From Synergistaceae bacterium (lineage in GTDB: Bacteria > Synergistota > Synergistia > Synergistales > Aminobacteriaceae), in NCBI GenBank assembly GCA_017439345.1, contig JAFSJJ010000007.1, positions 1 to 52,025 of the forward strand: a stretch of DNA of 52,025 nt, given 5' to 3'. Within the stretch, counting starts at the first letter, position 1; the number at the start of each line of letters is the position of its first letter. Under the pieces are notes generated by a model, which was not told the origin of the DNA, ran no database searches, and was given only the letters and a program-made list of their open reading frames with translations. Made by a program: the position numbers and the translations under genes. Below are positions 9,142-18,500 of this stretch, piece after piece.

Positions 9142-9180
9142 CGTGAGATACAGTATCACGAGCTGTGCATTATTCTATCA
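9142..9180 (-). promoter_or_regulatory. Promoter and near-palindrome for the small-peptide transcript
   Basis: On the minus strand TGATAGAAT (9172-9180) is an extended -10 box of the same type as that before the acyltransferase gene at 50678. Just downstream, near the expected transcript start, CGTGATACTGTATCTCACG (9142-9160) contains the perfect inverted repeat GATAC-T-GTATC. It could be an operator or a 5'-end stem. It does not fit the LexA CTGT-N8-ACAG pattern. Confidence 0.4.
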
Positions 9181-9189
9181 TATACACTT

Positions 9190-10530
9190 CTAGCAAAAAC
9201 TTTCGAGCTTAGATGCTAATATATCCGAAATTTCTTCTACTAAATTTTTCTCCGGAGCTTCAACGAGAATTCTGAGTAAAGGCTCAGTCCCTGAAGTCCT
9301 GATAAATATTCGTCCTGATGAGACTCGCAGCTTATATTCTTCAACGAGTTCATTAACTGCATTCATGTCAACTTCATCGCGGGGACGCTTGAGAGTCAAA
9401 TTCGTCAACTTCTGGGGATAACGTCCGAACCTGTCAATTAAGCTCGAAATGTCTTCCCCTAAATCATGTACTGCGTTCAAGAATAACATTGCTGTACATA
9501 AGCCGTCTCCTGTCGAAGTAAATGCACTCGCTATGATATGCCCTGATTGTTCACCGCCGAGTCCTGCGCCACTCTCCCGCATTAATTCAAGAACATATCT
9601 ATCACCTACAGGACATCTCAGAGTCTTTATGCCTTCGTCTGCCAAGTGTGCTTCAAGAGCCATATTGCTCATCACAGTAACTACGAGTTTATCAGAGCCA
9701 GGAAATTTATTTTTTGCGAGCCATCTCCCGAGAACCCATAGAATAATATCGCCGTCAATAATCCGCCCGAACTTGTCGCATATTAATACCCTGTCAGCAT
9801 CGCCGTCAAATGCAAAGCCCATCGCAAGATTATGACTTGTTACATAACTTGAAATATTCTGCATGGACATTACTCCGCATGATTTATTTATGTTGAGTCC
9901 ATCGAATTTATTCGCAATTATGAACGTGTTAAGCCCCTTGAAAGACTCGTTCACTAAAACGGGAACAGTAACGCTTGATGCACCGTTAGCGCAGTCGAAC
10001 GCTATATCATCAAGAGCAGCACCTGACTCGAGTAATTTTGCAGTGTGAAGCGCATAATTTTCTACAAGTTCAGGAATATCTTGAATCTTTCCGCATTGTC
10101 CGTTAAACGAAGCATGATCTGATTCAAGCTCGAGAATATCTTCTATTGCGAGTTCGTATTCATCAGGTAATTTGCAGCCGTCAGAGCCTAAAAATTTTAT
10201 TCCGTTATATTCTGCCGGGTTATGGGACGCGCTTATAACTGCTCCTCCGTCAGCGTGTAATTCTTTTATTGCGTAACTTACTCCAGGCGTTGGGATTACT
10301 CCTGCTAAATATATATCAGCACCTTCTGAGCTTATCCCGGAAGATAATGCGCTCTCTAACATTCTGCAACTGAGTCTTGTGTCGCGGCCTATAACAATTT
10401 TTCTGCCGTGATTAAATTTTATGAACGCCCGGCCAAGTTTTAAAGCAAATTCCGGAGTCATACTGCCTTGGTTTGCAACGTCCCTGACTCCGTCTGTGCC
10501 AAATAATTTTCTTTCTCGTTTAAGAGTCAA
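9190..10530 (-). CDS. glmM: Phosphoglucosamine mutase
   Basis: GlmM interconverts glucosamine-6-phosphate and glucosamine-1-phosphate on the route to UDP-GlcNAc for peptidoglycan and lipopolysaccharide. The active-site loop SASHNP places the phospho-Ser at residue 102; the metal loop (FDGDADR) and the C-terminal phosphate loop (RTSGTEPLLRI) are both present. Length 446 is normal. The start is TTG at 10530 with GGGAG about 10 nt upstream; no ATG fits before the conserved GTDGVR. It lies 22 bp after the Rpn gene in the cdaA-cdaR-(rpn)-glmM arrangement, which in other bacteria links c-di-AMP synthesis to cell-wall precursor supply. Confidence 0.95.
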   Translation of the reverse strand: MTLKRERKLFGTDGVRDVANQGSMTPEFALKLGRAFIKFNHGRKIVIGRDTRLSCRMLESALSSGISSEGADIYLAGVIPTPGVSYAIKELHADGGAVISASHNPAEYNGIKFLGSDGCKLPDEYELAIEDILELESDHASFNGQCGKIQDIPELVENYALHTAKLLESGAALDDIAFDCANGASSVTVPVLVNESFKGLNTFIIANKFDGLNINKSCGVMSMQNISSYVTSHNLAMGFAFDGDADRVLICDKFGRIIDGDIILWVLGRWLAKNKFPGSDKLVVTVMSNMALEAHLADEGIKTLRCPVGDRYVLELMRESGAGLGGEQSGHIIASAFTSTGDGLCTAMLFLNAVHDLGEDISSLIDRFGRYPQKLTNLTLKRPRDEVDMNAVNELVEEYKLRVSSGRIFIRTSGTEPLLRILVEAPEKNLVEEISDILASKLESFC

Positions 10531-10552
10531 GTTTTGATCACTCCCTGCAATG

Positions 10553-10846
10553 TTATTTATTATCGTTGCGTTGAATTAATTGCGTAATTTGCTCCAGATT
10601 GAGACTTGTCAGACCGCTGGTTTTCATAAAATTCTTAACAGCGTCAAACATGTCTTTACGTTCCTCGATACGTCCTTCAGCAAGACCCGCTGTCCTGCCT
10701 TCAGCAAGACCCGCTGTCCTGCCTTCAAGAAGTCCTTCTGCCCTGCCTTCAAGGAGACCTGCTGCCCTGCCTTCTTCAAGACCAGTTGCAAGACCTTGCA
10801 CACGTCCCTCTTCAATATAAGAATTCCTGTCAAATTTAGTAAGCAT
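10553..10846 (-). CDS. Candidate internal Rpn product (RpnS-like antitoxin)
   Basis: In the frame of the Rpn gene, ATG at 10846 (Met233) is preceded by GGAGG at 10856-10860 with 9-nt spacing. This is as good a start site as any in the window, although it lies in the middle of a coding region. Initiation here would give a 97-residue protein beginning MLTKFDRNSYIEEGR, made of the EGR repeats and the C-terminal helix without the nuclease domain. E. coli rpn genes make exactly such intragenic small proteins (RpnS), which bind and block the full-length toxin. The start signal is seen; expression and function are inferred. Confidence 0.5.
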   Translation of the reverse strand: MLTKFDRNSYIEEGRVQGLATGLEEGRAAGLLEGRAEGLLEGRTAGLAEGRTAGLAEGRIEERKDMFDAVKNFMKTSGLTSLNLEQITQLIQRNDNK

Positions 10847-11542
10847 ATATCTCTGCCTCCAATAACGATTTTGTTTTACTTCAAAAAGTTTGCGTTCAAA
10901 ATTCTTCACAAGCTCGAGCTCGTTATCAGAATACCTGCCTTCGATAAAATCAAGGAATGCTTTTAACTTCGGCGAAATATCATCTTTAGTGCCTTTGGTA
11001 TTCAGAAATATTGTTGTCTCGCCGTCATCGAGCATTAAACTTTTATCCTGAACACAAAATTTTCTGAAAGTGTAAATATGTCTTCCTGCATGAAATAAAT
11101 CAAAGCAGCATATAAATATTACTATAGCTTCGGGAATATCGTTATAAAGTTTTGTTGTCTCCCTGTCCATTGCATCGAGATCTACAACTGAGTGATATGC
11201 ACGGCTGCGCTTTATAATATTATCTCTGTTTACCGTCTGCATTTCAACGTTGATAATTCTATTCTTGTCATCGCGGAGATAAACATCAAACCTGACTCCA
11301 CGAGTGTCCAGAGTCTCACGCGAAGATTTTTGCATCTCAGTAAATGCTATGCGTTCTATATTCAATTCAGGCAGTATCATCTGCACGAGCTCAAGACAAA
11401 GCTCAGGATCCTGAAAGACTTTACCGAACATAAAATCATTTGCGAGAGTCAAATTTTCCCAGCGTTCTTCTTCTTTTAGATTAAGGCTTGCTTCAAGAAA
11501 ATCAAGAGCATCATAATTACTGTTATTAATATTCATGTCCAT
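10553..11542 (-). CDS. Rpn-family PD-(D/E)XK nuclease
   Basis: A 329-residue member of the Rpn (recombination-promoting nuclease, YhgA-like or PDDEXK transposase-like) family. The N-terminal block LTLANDFMFGKVF is typical, and the catalytic pattern shows as RFDVYLRD (Asp86) and VEMQ (Glu100, Gln102). Rpn proteins cleave DNA, promote RecA-independent recombination and in E. coli act as antiphage toxins. Residues about 243-292 are tandem EGRxxGL repeats forming a charged helical segment. An internal ATG at residue 233 has a strong ribosome binding site (see the internal product). The gene lies between cdaR and glmM, and its own ribosome binding site is inside a terminator-like hairpin. Confidence 0.9.
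   Translation of the reverse strand: MDMNINNSNYDALDFLEASLNLKEEERWENLTLANDFMFGKVFQDPELCLELVQMILPELNIERIAFTEMQKSSRETLDTRGVRFDVYLRDDKNRIINVEMQTVNRDNIIKRSRAYHSVVDLDAMDRETTKLYNDIPEAIVIFICCFDLFHAGRHIYTFRKFCVQDKSLMLDDGETTIFLNTKGTKDDISPKLKAFLDFIEGRYSDNELELVKNFERKLFEVKQNRYWRQRYMLTKFDRNSYIEEGRVQGLATGLEEGRAAGLLEGRAEGLLEGRTAGLAEGRTAGLAEGRIEERKDMFDAVKNFMKTSGLTSLNLEQITQLIQRNDNK
10674..10793. repeat. 24-bp tandem repeat in the Rpn gene
   Basis: Five adjacent 24-bp units. The first two (10674-10697 and 10698-10721) are identical and the rest drift. Each encodes eight residues of the EGRxxGL pattern. Units are a multiple of three, so copy-number change would lengthen or shorten the helix without breaking the frame. 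Confidence 0.85.
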
Positions 11543-11584
11543 AAAAAAATCCTCCCTGCGTTAATAAATTTATCACAGAGAGGA
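11541..11584 (-). terminator. Terminator-like hairpin enclosing the rpn ribosome binding site
   Basis: In the minus-strand direction TCCTCTCTGTG (11584-11574) can pair along 11 bp, two of them G-U, with CGCAGGGAGGA (11560-11550). Seven T follow directly, then the rpn ATG. It has the form of an intrinsic terminator after cdaR, yet its 3' arm GGGAGG is the only ribosome binding site of rpn. The hairpin could limit rpn and glmM transcription and also hide the rpn start. Confidence 0.7.
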
Positions 11585-11600
11585 CTCTAAAATTAACCTT

Positions 11601-12860
11601 TTACTTGGCTTCAAATACGTTAATCGTTACATTCTGAGGCTCCACACGAGTAACCCTGAAATCTTTATCTCCTGAAAGTATTTCTGCTCTCACAGGCAGT
11701 GTTACAGGTGTCATGAATATATTTGACATATCAACGAACGCTTTTAGCTTCAAGTTTTCTGCGTCTATCTTATCGATTAGTGACGGCCTCGCTTCTACAG
11801 TAACTGCAACACCTGAAGGACTGCATATAAACTGAGCCGAATTCTCAGGGACTCCCCTAAGTTCAACAGGAATATTATTTAATTTCTTCTCTGCATGAAT
11901 TTCACCAAGCTGCAAACTGACTTTCACAGAATTAGTATTCACAAGCGATACATCTTGTATTTCAGGCTGTCTCAACGGGACGACTATAACTTGATTTGAC
12001 TCGAGCAGCGATATATCAATAACTTCTGTATCAATTGCTTCGACTTTCTCTAAATCTTCTGCAGTTCCCTCAATCTGAACTTCTGAAGGGTCAGTTGTAA
12101 CTGATCTTATCTCATAATCAGAGTCTAATTTTCCCGTTAATCTGACATTCACAGTGACTCTTTTCTTGGGAAGACCGCGCGCTAACATTCCCTTAAATCT
12201 CACTTGGGCAGGCTCAATAGCAACAGTGCCTTCAAACGGTTCTGACTGGGAGAACTTCACGGGCATTAATAAATCTCTTCCTGCCTGTAACTCTTCTATA
12301 GTAGGAGTAACCCTGACACTGCCGACTTTAGCAACGTCATCTTCTGCGCCCCTTATGCCGACTTCTTTGGGAATTATCTCAACGCCTTCTATATACTGGC
12401 CTTCAGGGATATTCTGCGGGATAACTGTCTCAACGGTCATTAATCTTGTAACCTGCCTGACTAAATCAAGCACTGCCTGAGACGGGAAGCACGAGACAAG
12501 ACTGACGCTGCCGGGCAGATCTACGTCAATATTAACAGTATATCTTTTGCCTGGTACTAGATTACGGGCATTAACATATGCGGTTACAGAATTATAATCA
12601 AGCCTCATCAAGACTTCTTCAGGGCCTCGAATTTCTAAATCTACTTCAGATAATCGGCCTCTTAATATTGCCTGAGGGTCTAAATATCTATACTCGAGGG
12701 GACATGAAAATTTGCGGGTTATATAATTGCTCTCTTCCATGCCTGTAACGTAGACCCACATTAAGACAGCAGAAGTTACGGCGATGATCCACAAGACTAA
12801 CGATGATGAAAGAAATTCGTCAATATTAAACGTTTTTGTCTGTCTGTTTGTCTTTGTCAT
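11601..12860 (-). CDS. cdaR: YbbR-domain protein CdaR, c-di-AMP cyclase regulator
   Basis: A 419-residue protein with one N-terminal membrane segment (about 22-42) and an extracytoplasmic part made of about four YbbR repeats, with recurring blocks such as VEVRGPEEVL-like and PSEVQIEGTAEDLEKV. CdaR binds and modulates the diadenylate cyclase CdaA. It starts inside the 3' end of cdaA (35 bp overlap) and is followed by a terminator-like hairpin and then rpn. Order and overlap match the cda operon of other bacteria. Confidence 0.85.
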   Translation of the reverse strand: MTKTNRQTKTFNIDEFLSSSLVLWIIAVTSAVLMWVYVTGMEESNYITRKFSCPLEYRYLDPQAILRGRLSEVDLEIRGPEEVLMRLDYNSVTAYVNARNLVPGKRYTVNIDVDLPGSVSLVSCFPSQAVLDLVRQVTRLMTVETVIPQNIPEGQYIEGVEIIPKEVGIRGAEDDVAKVGSVRVTPTIEELQAGRDLLMPVKFSQSEPFEGTVAIEPAQVRFKGMLARGLPKKRVTVNVRLTGKLDSDYEIRSVTTDPSEVQIEGTAEDLEKVEAIDTEVIDISLLESNQVIVVPLRQPEIQDVSLVNTNSVKVSLQLGEIHAEKKLNNIPVELRGVPENSAQFICSPSGVAVTVEARPSLIDKIDAENLKLKAFVDMSNIFMTPVTLPVRAEILSGDKDFRVTRVEPQNVTINVFEAK

Positions 12861-13704
12861 TTGCTTCTTCCTCTCCTGAACGTTCGGGTTTACTTGTCCA
12901 GAATAAATTTGCGAACTCCTTAAATCTTGCCTTCCAGCTCTTGGCCTGCTGACCTCCTGAAAAATAGTGCATTAACAATCTCTCTACTTGAAAGTCTTTA
13001 AGATTCTGTGAGATTTTGCCCTTCACTGCAAGAGAAATTTCTCCGCGCTCCTCAGATACGACGAATACTAACGCATCAGATTGTTCTGAAATTCCAAGTG
13101 CTGCCCTGTGCCGTGTTCCAAATTCGCGTGATATGCCCGGTGCATCAGACAAAGGCAGGATACAAGCTCCGGCGATTAATTTATATCTATCAAGAATAAC
13201 TGCTCCGTCATGAAGGGGATTATTTTTCCAGAATATAGAAATTATTAATTCCTGAGTTATTCCGGCATTCAACGGGACTGCGGAATTTATATAATCACCG
13301 AGTCCTACTTCACGCTGACAGACCAGCAATGCTCCGATTCTGTGTGCCTTGAGATAGTTCAAAGCTCCCATCATATTTCTGACTCTGGCTTCGGCTTCAT
13401 CAGTCGTCATTTGACGCTTCAGCATGTATAAATTTCCCCGGCCGAGTTCCTCAAGCATCTTGCGTAATTCAGGCTGAAACACTATAGGAATTGCAAAGCT
13501 CAGGGCAAATAAAACATGTCCCAGAAACCATGATAATAATCTAAATCTCAAGAATGAAGCAGCGGCAGAGAATATCACTAGAATAATTACGCCCTTAACT
13601 AACTGGACTGCCCGAGTTCCTACGAGAAGGACAAGAATCCTGTAGATAATAAACGAGACTATTGCAATATCAACAGCACTTCTTATATTTGCCCACATGT
13701 TCAT
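12826..13704 (-). CDS. cdaA: Diadenylate cyclase CdaA (DacA)
   Basis: This membrane enzyme makes c-di-AMP from two ATP. Three transmembrane helices lie within residues 1-80, followed by the DAC domain with its signature DGA at 166-168 and RHR at 198-200. Length 292 is slightly above the usual 270-280; the extra is a charged Lys/Asp tail that overlaps the cdaR start. c-di-AMP controls potassium and osmotic balance and cell-wall synthesis in many bacteria. The adjoining upstream gene is pyruvate kinase, 9 bp away. Confidence 0.93.
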   Translation of the reverse strand: MNMWANIRSAVDIAIVSFIIYRILVLLVGTRAVQLVKGVIILVIFSAAASFLRFRLLSWFLGHVLFALSFAIPIVFQPELRKMLEELGRGNLYMLKRQMTTDEAEARVRNMMGALNYLKAHRIGALLVCQREVGLGDYINSAVPLNAGITQELIISIFWKNNPLHDGAVILDRYKLIAGACILPLSDAPGISREFGTRHRAALGISEQSDALVFVVSEERGEISLAVKGKISQNLKDFQVERLLMHYFSGGQQAKSWKARFKEFANLFWTSKPERSGEEEANDKDKQTDKNV

Positions 13705-13713
13705 AATTTTTTA

Positions 13714-15483
13714 TTACACAACGAGTCTCACTTTGCCTCTATAGACAAGTCCCCGAGTGCCGTCCACTGAGATAATATCATCGTCCATTAAAGTCGAGAA
13801 TGCATCTGCAACACCGACTATACAAGGCAGATTATAATCCATAGCTAAGGCGTTGCCCTCTGCGAATAACAAACCGCTCTCAAACAACACTGCACCGACT
13901 TTATCAAGCACTGGTCTATATTCTTCGCTTAATTGACGAACTACTAAGATACAGCCTTCAGTTACTTTCTCTATTGCTTCTTCAGGAGTTCGAGCTATGC
14001 AGACTTTACCAGAAGCGTTTTTATGTGATAACGGAGTCCCTGATAATAATATCGTCCCTGTAGTCAATACTTCGACAACGTTAGTACTTCCCGGCCTTCC
14101 TACTGGAACACCTGCAGTTATTACGACTAATTCGCCCTCAGGTAATAAATTTTTGCTGACACAAGTAGTAATTGCTTCTCGTGCTGCAACGTTTATATCG
14201 CTCATTTCGCTTAATCTAACGGGCTGGACTCCCCACCAGAGTGCTAAATCTCTCCATGTCTGCTGACTCGGGGTAACGCCTAAAATCGGACATTCGGGAC
14301 GGTGCTTGCTTATCATCTTTGCTGTTAATCCTGAACGAGTCAAACAAATTATTGCAGGAGCTTTGATTTGCTTTGCGATTAACACTGCTGCCCCTGAGAC
14401 TGCATCGGGAACAGGAATCCCTGAGAGTTCAACAGGATTTTGCTTAGAATTCTTGTGATTGCCCCAGAGATTCAAATCTTGTTCAGCACGGTCAAGAATC
14501 TTTCTCATTGTCTTTACTGCCTCAACAGGATAATTGCCTGAAGCTGTCTCGCCTGAAAGCATAACCGCATCTGTGCCGTCAAGAACTGCATTAGCAACGT
14601 CGCTGGCTTCTGCCCTTGTAGGTCTGGGATTGCGAATCATAGAGTCAAGCATTTGGGTAGCAACTATAACTACTTTGCCTCTGACTCTGCACATCTCGAT
14701 AATTCTTTTCTGGACTAACGGGACTTCTTCGGTGGGAATCTCAACGCCTAAATCGCCCCGCGCAACCATAACGCCGTCAACTGCTTCAACGATCTCTTCG
14801 ATATTATCAACTGCCTGTCTGGTCTCTATCTTAGCAAGAATCTTCATGCTGCCCCCGTAAGAATTAACGAGTTTGCGAACGTCTCTTATATCATCAGCCT
14901 TCTTGACGAACGAGACTGCAAGATATTCCATTCCGTGCTGAATTCCCCATGCTATGTCCTGTTTATCTTTATCGCTAAGTGCAGGCATCGTTATATCAGC
15001 TCCGGGAAGATTTATGCCTTTAGTGTTGCGTAATGAGCCTCCGACTATGATTTTGCACGTAACTTCAGAGCCTTCAACTTTCTCGACTTCGAGATTCAAC
15101 GCTCCGTCATCGATATAAATGCTTTGACCCGGCTTCACTTCCTGAGCAAGTAATTTATAATTCACCCAGACTCTTTCGGGAGTGCCTTCAAAAGATTCAT
15201 CACATGAAGATAATATTATCTTTGCGCCTTGAACAAGATTTATTTCGCCGTTTTCCATTAAGCCTGTTCGGATCTCAGGGCCCTTAGTATCGAGTAATGC
15301 TGCAATGGGTTTCTTGACTCCGCGTTCGACTCTCCTGATTAACTTTAATTTCTTTTCGTGGCCGTCATAGTCTCCGTGTGAGAAATTCAGCCTTGCTACG
15401 TTCATACCTGCTTCAGCCATTGACTTTAACGTCTCGTAATTATCGCTGGCAGGCCCTATTGTACATACTATTTTGACAAACAT
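13714..15483 (-). CDS. pyk: Pyruvate kinase with C-terminal PEP-utiliser domain
   Basis: Pyruvate kinase converts phosphoenolpyruvate and ADP to pyruvate and ATP. I set the start at ATG 15483 (MFVKIVCTIGPASDN, the usual N-terminus), although the frame is open upstream into dnaE. The result is 589 residues, like the Bacillus type. The catalytic barrel shows LNFSHG, LDTKGPEIRTG and MVARGDLGVEIP, and the allosteric domain follows. The last ~110 residues form the extra phosphohistidine-like domain (GILVV...GLLFAEGNALA pattern) seen in Firmicutes-type enzymes. It lies 28 bp after dnaE. Confidence 0.95.
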   Translation of the reverse strand: MFVKIVCTIGPASDNYETLKSMAEAGMNVARLNFSHGDYDGHEKKLKLIRRVERGVKKPIAALLDTKGPEIRTGLMENGEINLVQGAKIILSSCDESFEGTPERVWVNYKLLAQEVKPGQSIYIDDGALNLEVEKVEGSEVTCKIIVGGSLRNTKGINLPGADITMPALSDKDKQDIAWGIQHGMEYLAVSFVKKADDIRDVRKLVNSYGGSMKILAKIETRQAVDNIEEIVEAVDGVMVARGDLGVEIPTEEVPLVQKRIIEMCRVRGKVVIVATQMLDSMIRNPRPTRAEASDVANAVLDGTDAVMLSGETASGNYPVEAVKTMRKILDRAEQDLNLWGNHKNSKQNPVELSGIPVPDAVSGAAVLIAKQIKAPAIICLTRSGLTAKMISKHRPECPILGVTPSQQTWRDLALWWGVQPVRLSEMSDINVAAREAITTCVSKNLLPEGELVVITAGVPVGRPGSTNVVEVLTTGTILLSGTPLSHKNASGKVCIARTPEEAIEKVTEGCILVVRQLSEEYRPVLDKVGAVLFESGLLFAEGNALAMDYNLPCIVGVADAFSTLMDDDIISVDGTRGLVYRGKVRLVV

Positions 15484-15511
15484 GTAAAATTTTACCCCCT
15501 TGAATTTATAT

Positions 15512-18500
15512 TCATGCTGCAAAAGTCTCAAATTTGAACTCGAACATTCTTGACTCAGCAGGCATTTCTTCTTGTAATTTACGCTGCAACTTTTCAGGAT
15601 CAACAAGAGGCTCTTTGAAGCACATATTGCAAATATCATCATCGCGTATCATTTCGAGCATGACTTTATATCTGCCTTTGCACTCTACAAGGACACCGAA
15701 AAATTTTCTCATATCAGGAAGATTATTTTCATGACCTGTGAGATTCATTATTATATTAATATATTTCTGTCCGGACGATTCAAGATTTTCACTCAGGACT
15801 ATATTCTCAAGAATGATTTGGCCGCGATCGTCTAATTTGCCCTCGACTACACACGCTGAACCTACATGCAAACTTTCTTTGAGAGTCTTCCATTTATCCG
15901 GGAAAATTACTATTTCTGCGCTGTCCTCTGCATCATCGACCTGCATATTGCACATCGGAACGCCCTTTTTCGTAGTCTTCTCCTTGAGAGCTGCAATAAT
16001 TCCACCGAAACAAGGCATATTGATCTTACCCTGCCAGTTAGCTAAATCTGCTATCGTGCAATTAACGTAATCCTTCAGCTTGTCTTGATGAGACTCATAC
16101 GGATGTCCTGAAATATATAATCCCGTAACTTCTTTTTCTTTCTCGAGTCTCTCGCGCTCGTCAAAATCATGAACTTCGGGCATATCAGGTTCGCTTTCTA
16201 TGCTCTCATCGGCTTCAAACATGGCAAATAAATCAAGCTGGTTAGGATTCTTTTTCTTAGTCGTCGTTGCCTGAATAGCTTTAATATAATCCGGAATGAC
16301 TGCTATTAATCTTGCCCTGTTGCTTAAGAGCTCATCAAATGCTCCTGCCTTGATTAAGTTCTCGATCACTGATTTATTTATAACGCCTAAATCTATTCGC
16401 TTCATGAAGTCCCATAGAGATTTAAAGCTGCCGTTGTCATTGCGTTCTTTCACTATCATTGCTACGGGATTATGACCCATTCGAGACACTGCACCGAGTC
16501 CGAATCTTATTACATCTCCTACAGCTGTGAAATCTTCCATTGAGGAATTTATATCAGGAGGCAGAACTTTTATACCGCTCCGTCTGACTTCTGAGACATA
16601 ATGACCGAGAACTTCTTTCTTAGCCTTCATTTGACTCGACAAGTAAGCCGCCATGAACTCGCACTTATAATTTGCCTTGAGCCACGCTGTATCATAAGAA
16701 ATTAACGCATAAGCTGCACTGTGAGACTTATTAAACCCGTAGCCTGCAAACTTCTCGATATTATCAAATATGCTCTCTGCTGTATCTGAGTCAATATTTT
16801 TGTCAGCTGCTCCCTTCAAGAATTTAGCTCTCTGCTGCTGCATGACCTCAACTTTTTTCTTACCCATTGCACGGCGCAATATATCAGCTTCACCAAGTGA
16901 GTAACCGGCCAAGACTGAAGCACACTGCATGACCTGCTCTTGATAAAGAATTACCCCGAAAGTTTCTTTTAAGACAGACTCTAACATCGGATGAGGATAA
17001 ACAGGCTTCTTTCTACCGTGTTTGCAGTCGATATACTGATCTACCATTCCCGAGTCAAGCGGCCCCGGTCTGTACATGGCTAGAGCTGCAACTAAGTCCT
17101 CGAATCTGTCTATCTTGAGCTTTCGCAGCATTGCCCGTATTCCGTCAGATTCAAGCTGAAATACTCCCATAGTGTCGGCTTCCTGCAATAACTTGAATGT
17201 CTTCTCATCGCTCATTGAGTCATTAACTTGATTCAAGTCCGGAACAGGCTTATTGTTATTCTTTATATTCTGCAAGGCTTCCTGAATAATAGATAACGTA
17301 CTAAGGCCAAGAAAGTCCATCTTAACGAGTCCTAATTTCTCTACAGGCTCCATAGTGAATTGCGTAACTATTTGACTCGAATCATCTTTATCTGTGCCGA
17401 GCCTCTTAACGGGTACTAAGTCAGTTATCGGGACAGGAGTAATAACGACTCCTGCGGCGTGCTGTGAAGTGTGTCTCGCAAGCCCTTCGATATTTCTTGC
17501 ATTGTTCACTATTTTGCTAAGAGCCGGATCGCTTTCATATCGTGCCTTAAAGTCAGGATTCTCCTCAAGAGCTGCATCAAGACTTTTAGCCATAGCCGGA
17601 ATCATTTTCGCTGCATTGTCTATAACAGAGTACTCAACACCTAACGCCCTTCCTACGTCCTTGACTGACTGCCTGCCCTTCATTCGTCCGAAAGTTATTA
17701 TCTGGGCAACGTGATCGCTTCCATAGTGTTCTGATATATATTTTAATAATTCATCGCGTCCCTTGTCGCTTACATCAGTATCAATATCGGGCATTGATAT
17801 TCTTTCGGGATTCAAGAAACGCTCGAACAGTAAATTATATTTCAGGGGATCAAGCTCAGTAATCTTGAGAGACCATGCAACGAGTGAACCTGCTGCAGAA
17901 CCTCGCCCCGGCCCTATGGGAATATTTCGGGATTTGGCAGCCTGAATTATCCCGGACACTATCAGGAAATATGCAGAGAAACCCATTCTGATAATAATAT
18001 CAAGCTCATACTCAAGACGGCTTAAATATTTTTCACTAACTTCACCGCGTCCCATTGAGCTAAATCTCTCCTGAAGTCCTGCGCGTGCCTTTTGCTTCAA
18101 GTCATCATCCGGAGTCATTCCTTCATCGAGCTTAATATCAGGCAGATAATAAACTCTTTCACCCTTCTCATTCTTGGGAGTGAGCTCTAACTTTACATTA
18201 CACCTTTCAGAAATAGCAACAGTGTTAGTCAATGCTTCAGGAACCCAGTCCCCGAATACTTGATCGAATTCTTCGGCTGACTTTATATAGAAATCATTAG
18301 CACTGAATCCGAATGCGTCATCATTTGCGTCTGCATGGGTATTAACTTTCAATAAAATTTTGTGCCAGTCGTAATCGCTTGAATTAAGATAATGGGCATC
18401 ACCTGTAGCTATAACCGGAATACCTGTTTTACGCGAGATTTCTACGATTGCTTCATTAACTATTTTCTGTTCGGGCAATGAGTTCGGCATTATCTCGAGA

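Noticed and set aside
9142-9160. LexA operator in front of the small-peptide gene
   Set aside because: It contains CTGT next to a palindrome but no ACAG at the required distance; LexA sites of this phylum are not known to me.
10580-10966. Plus-strand frames over the Rpn gene
   Set aside because: They are mirror readings of the EGR repeats with no start signals or family resemblance.
15484-15642. N-terminal extension of pyruvate kinase into dnaE
   Set aside because: It does not resemble pyruvate kinase; ATG 15483 starts the conserved N-terminus and is preceded by a G-rich site.
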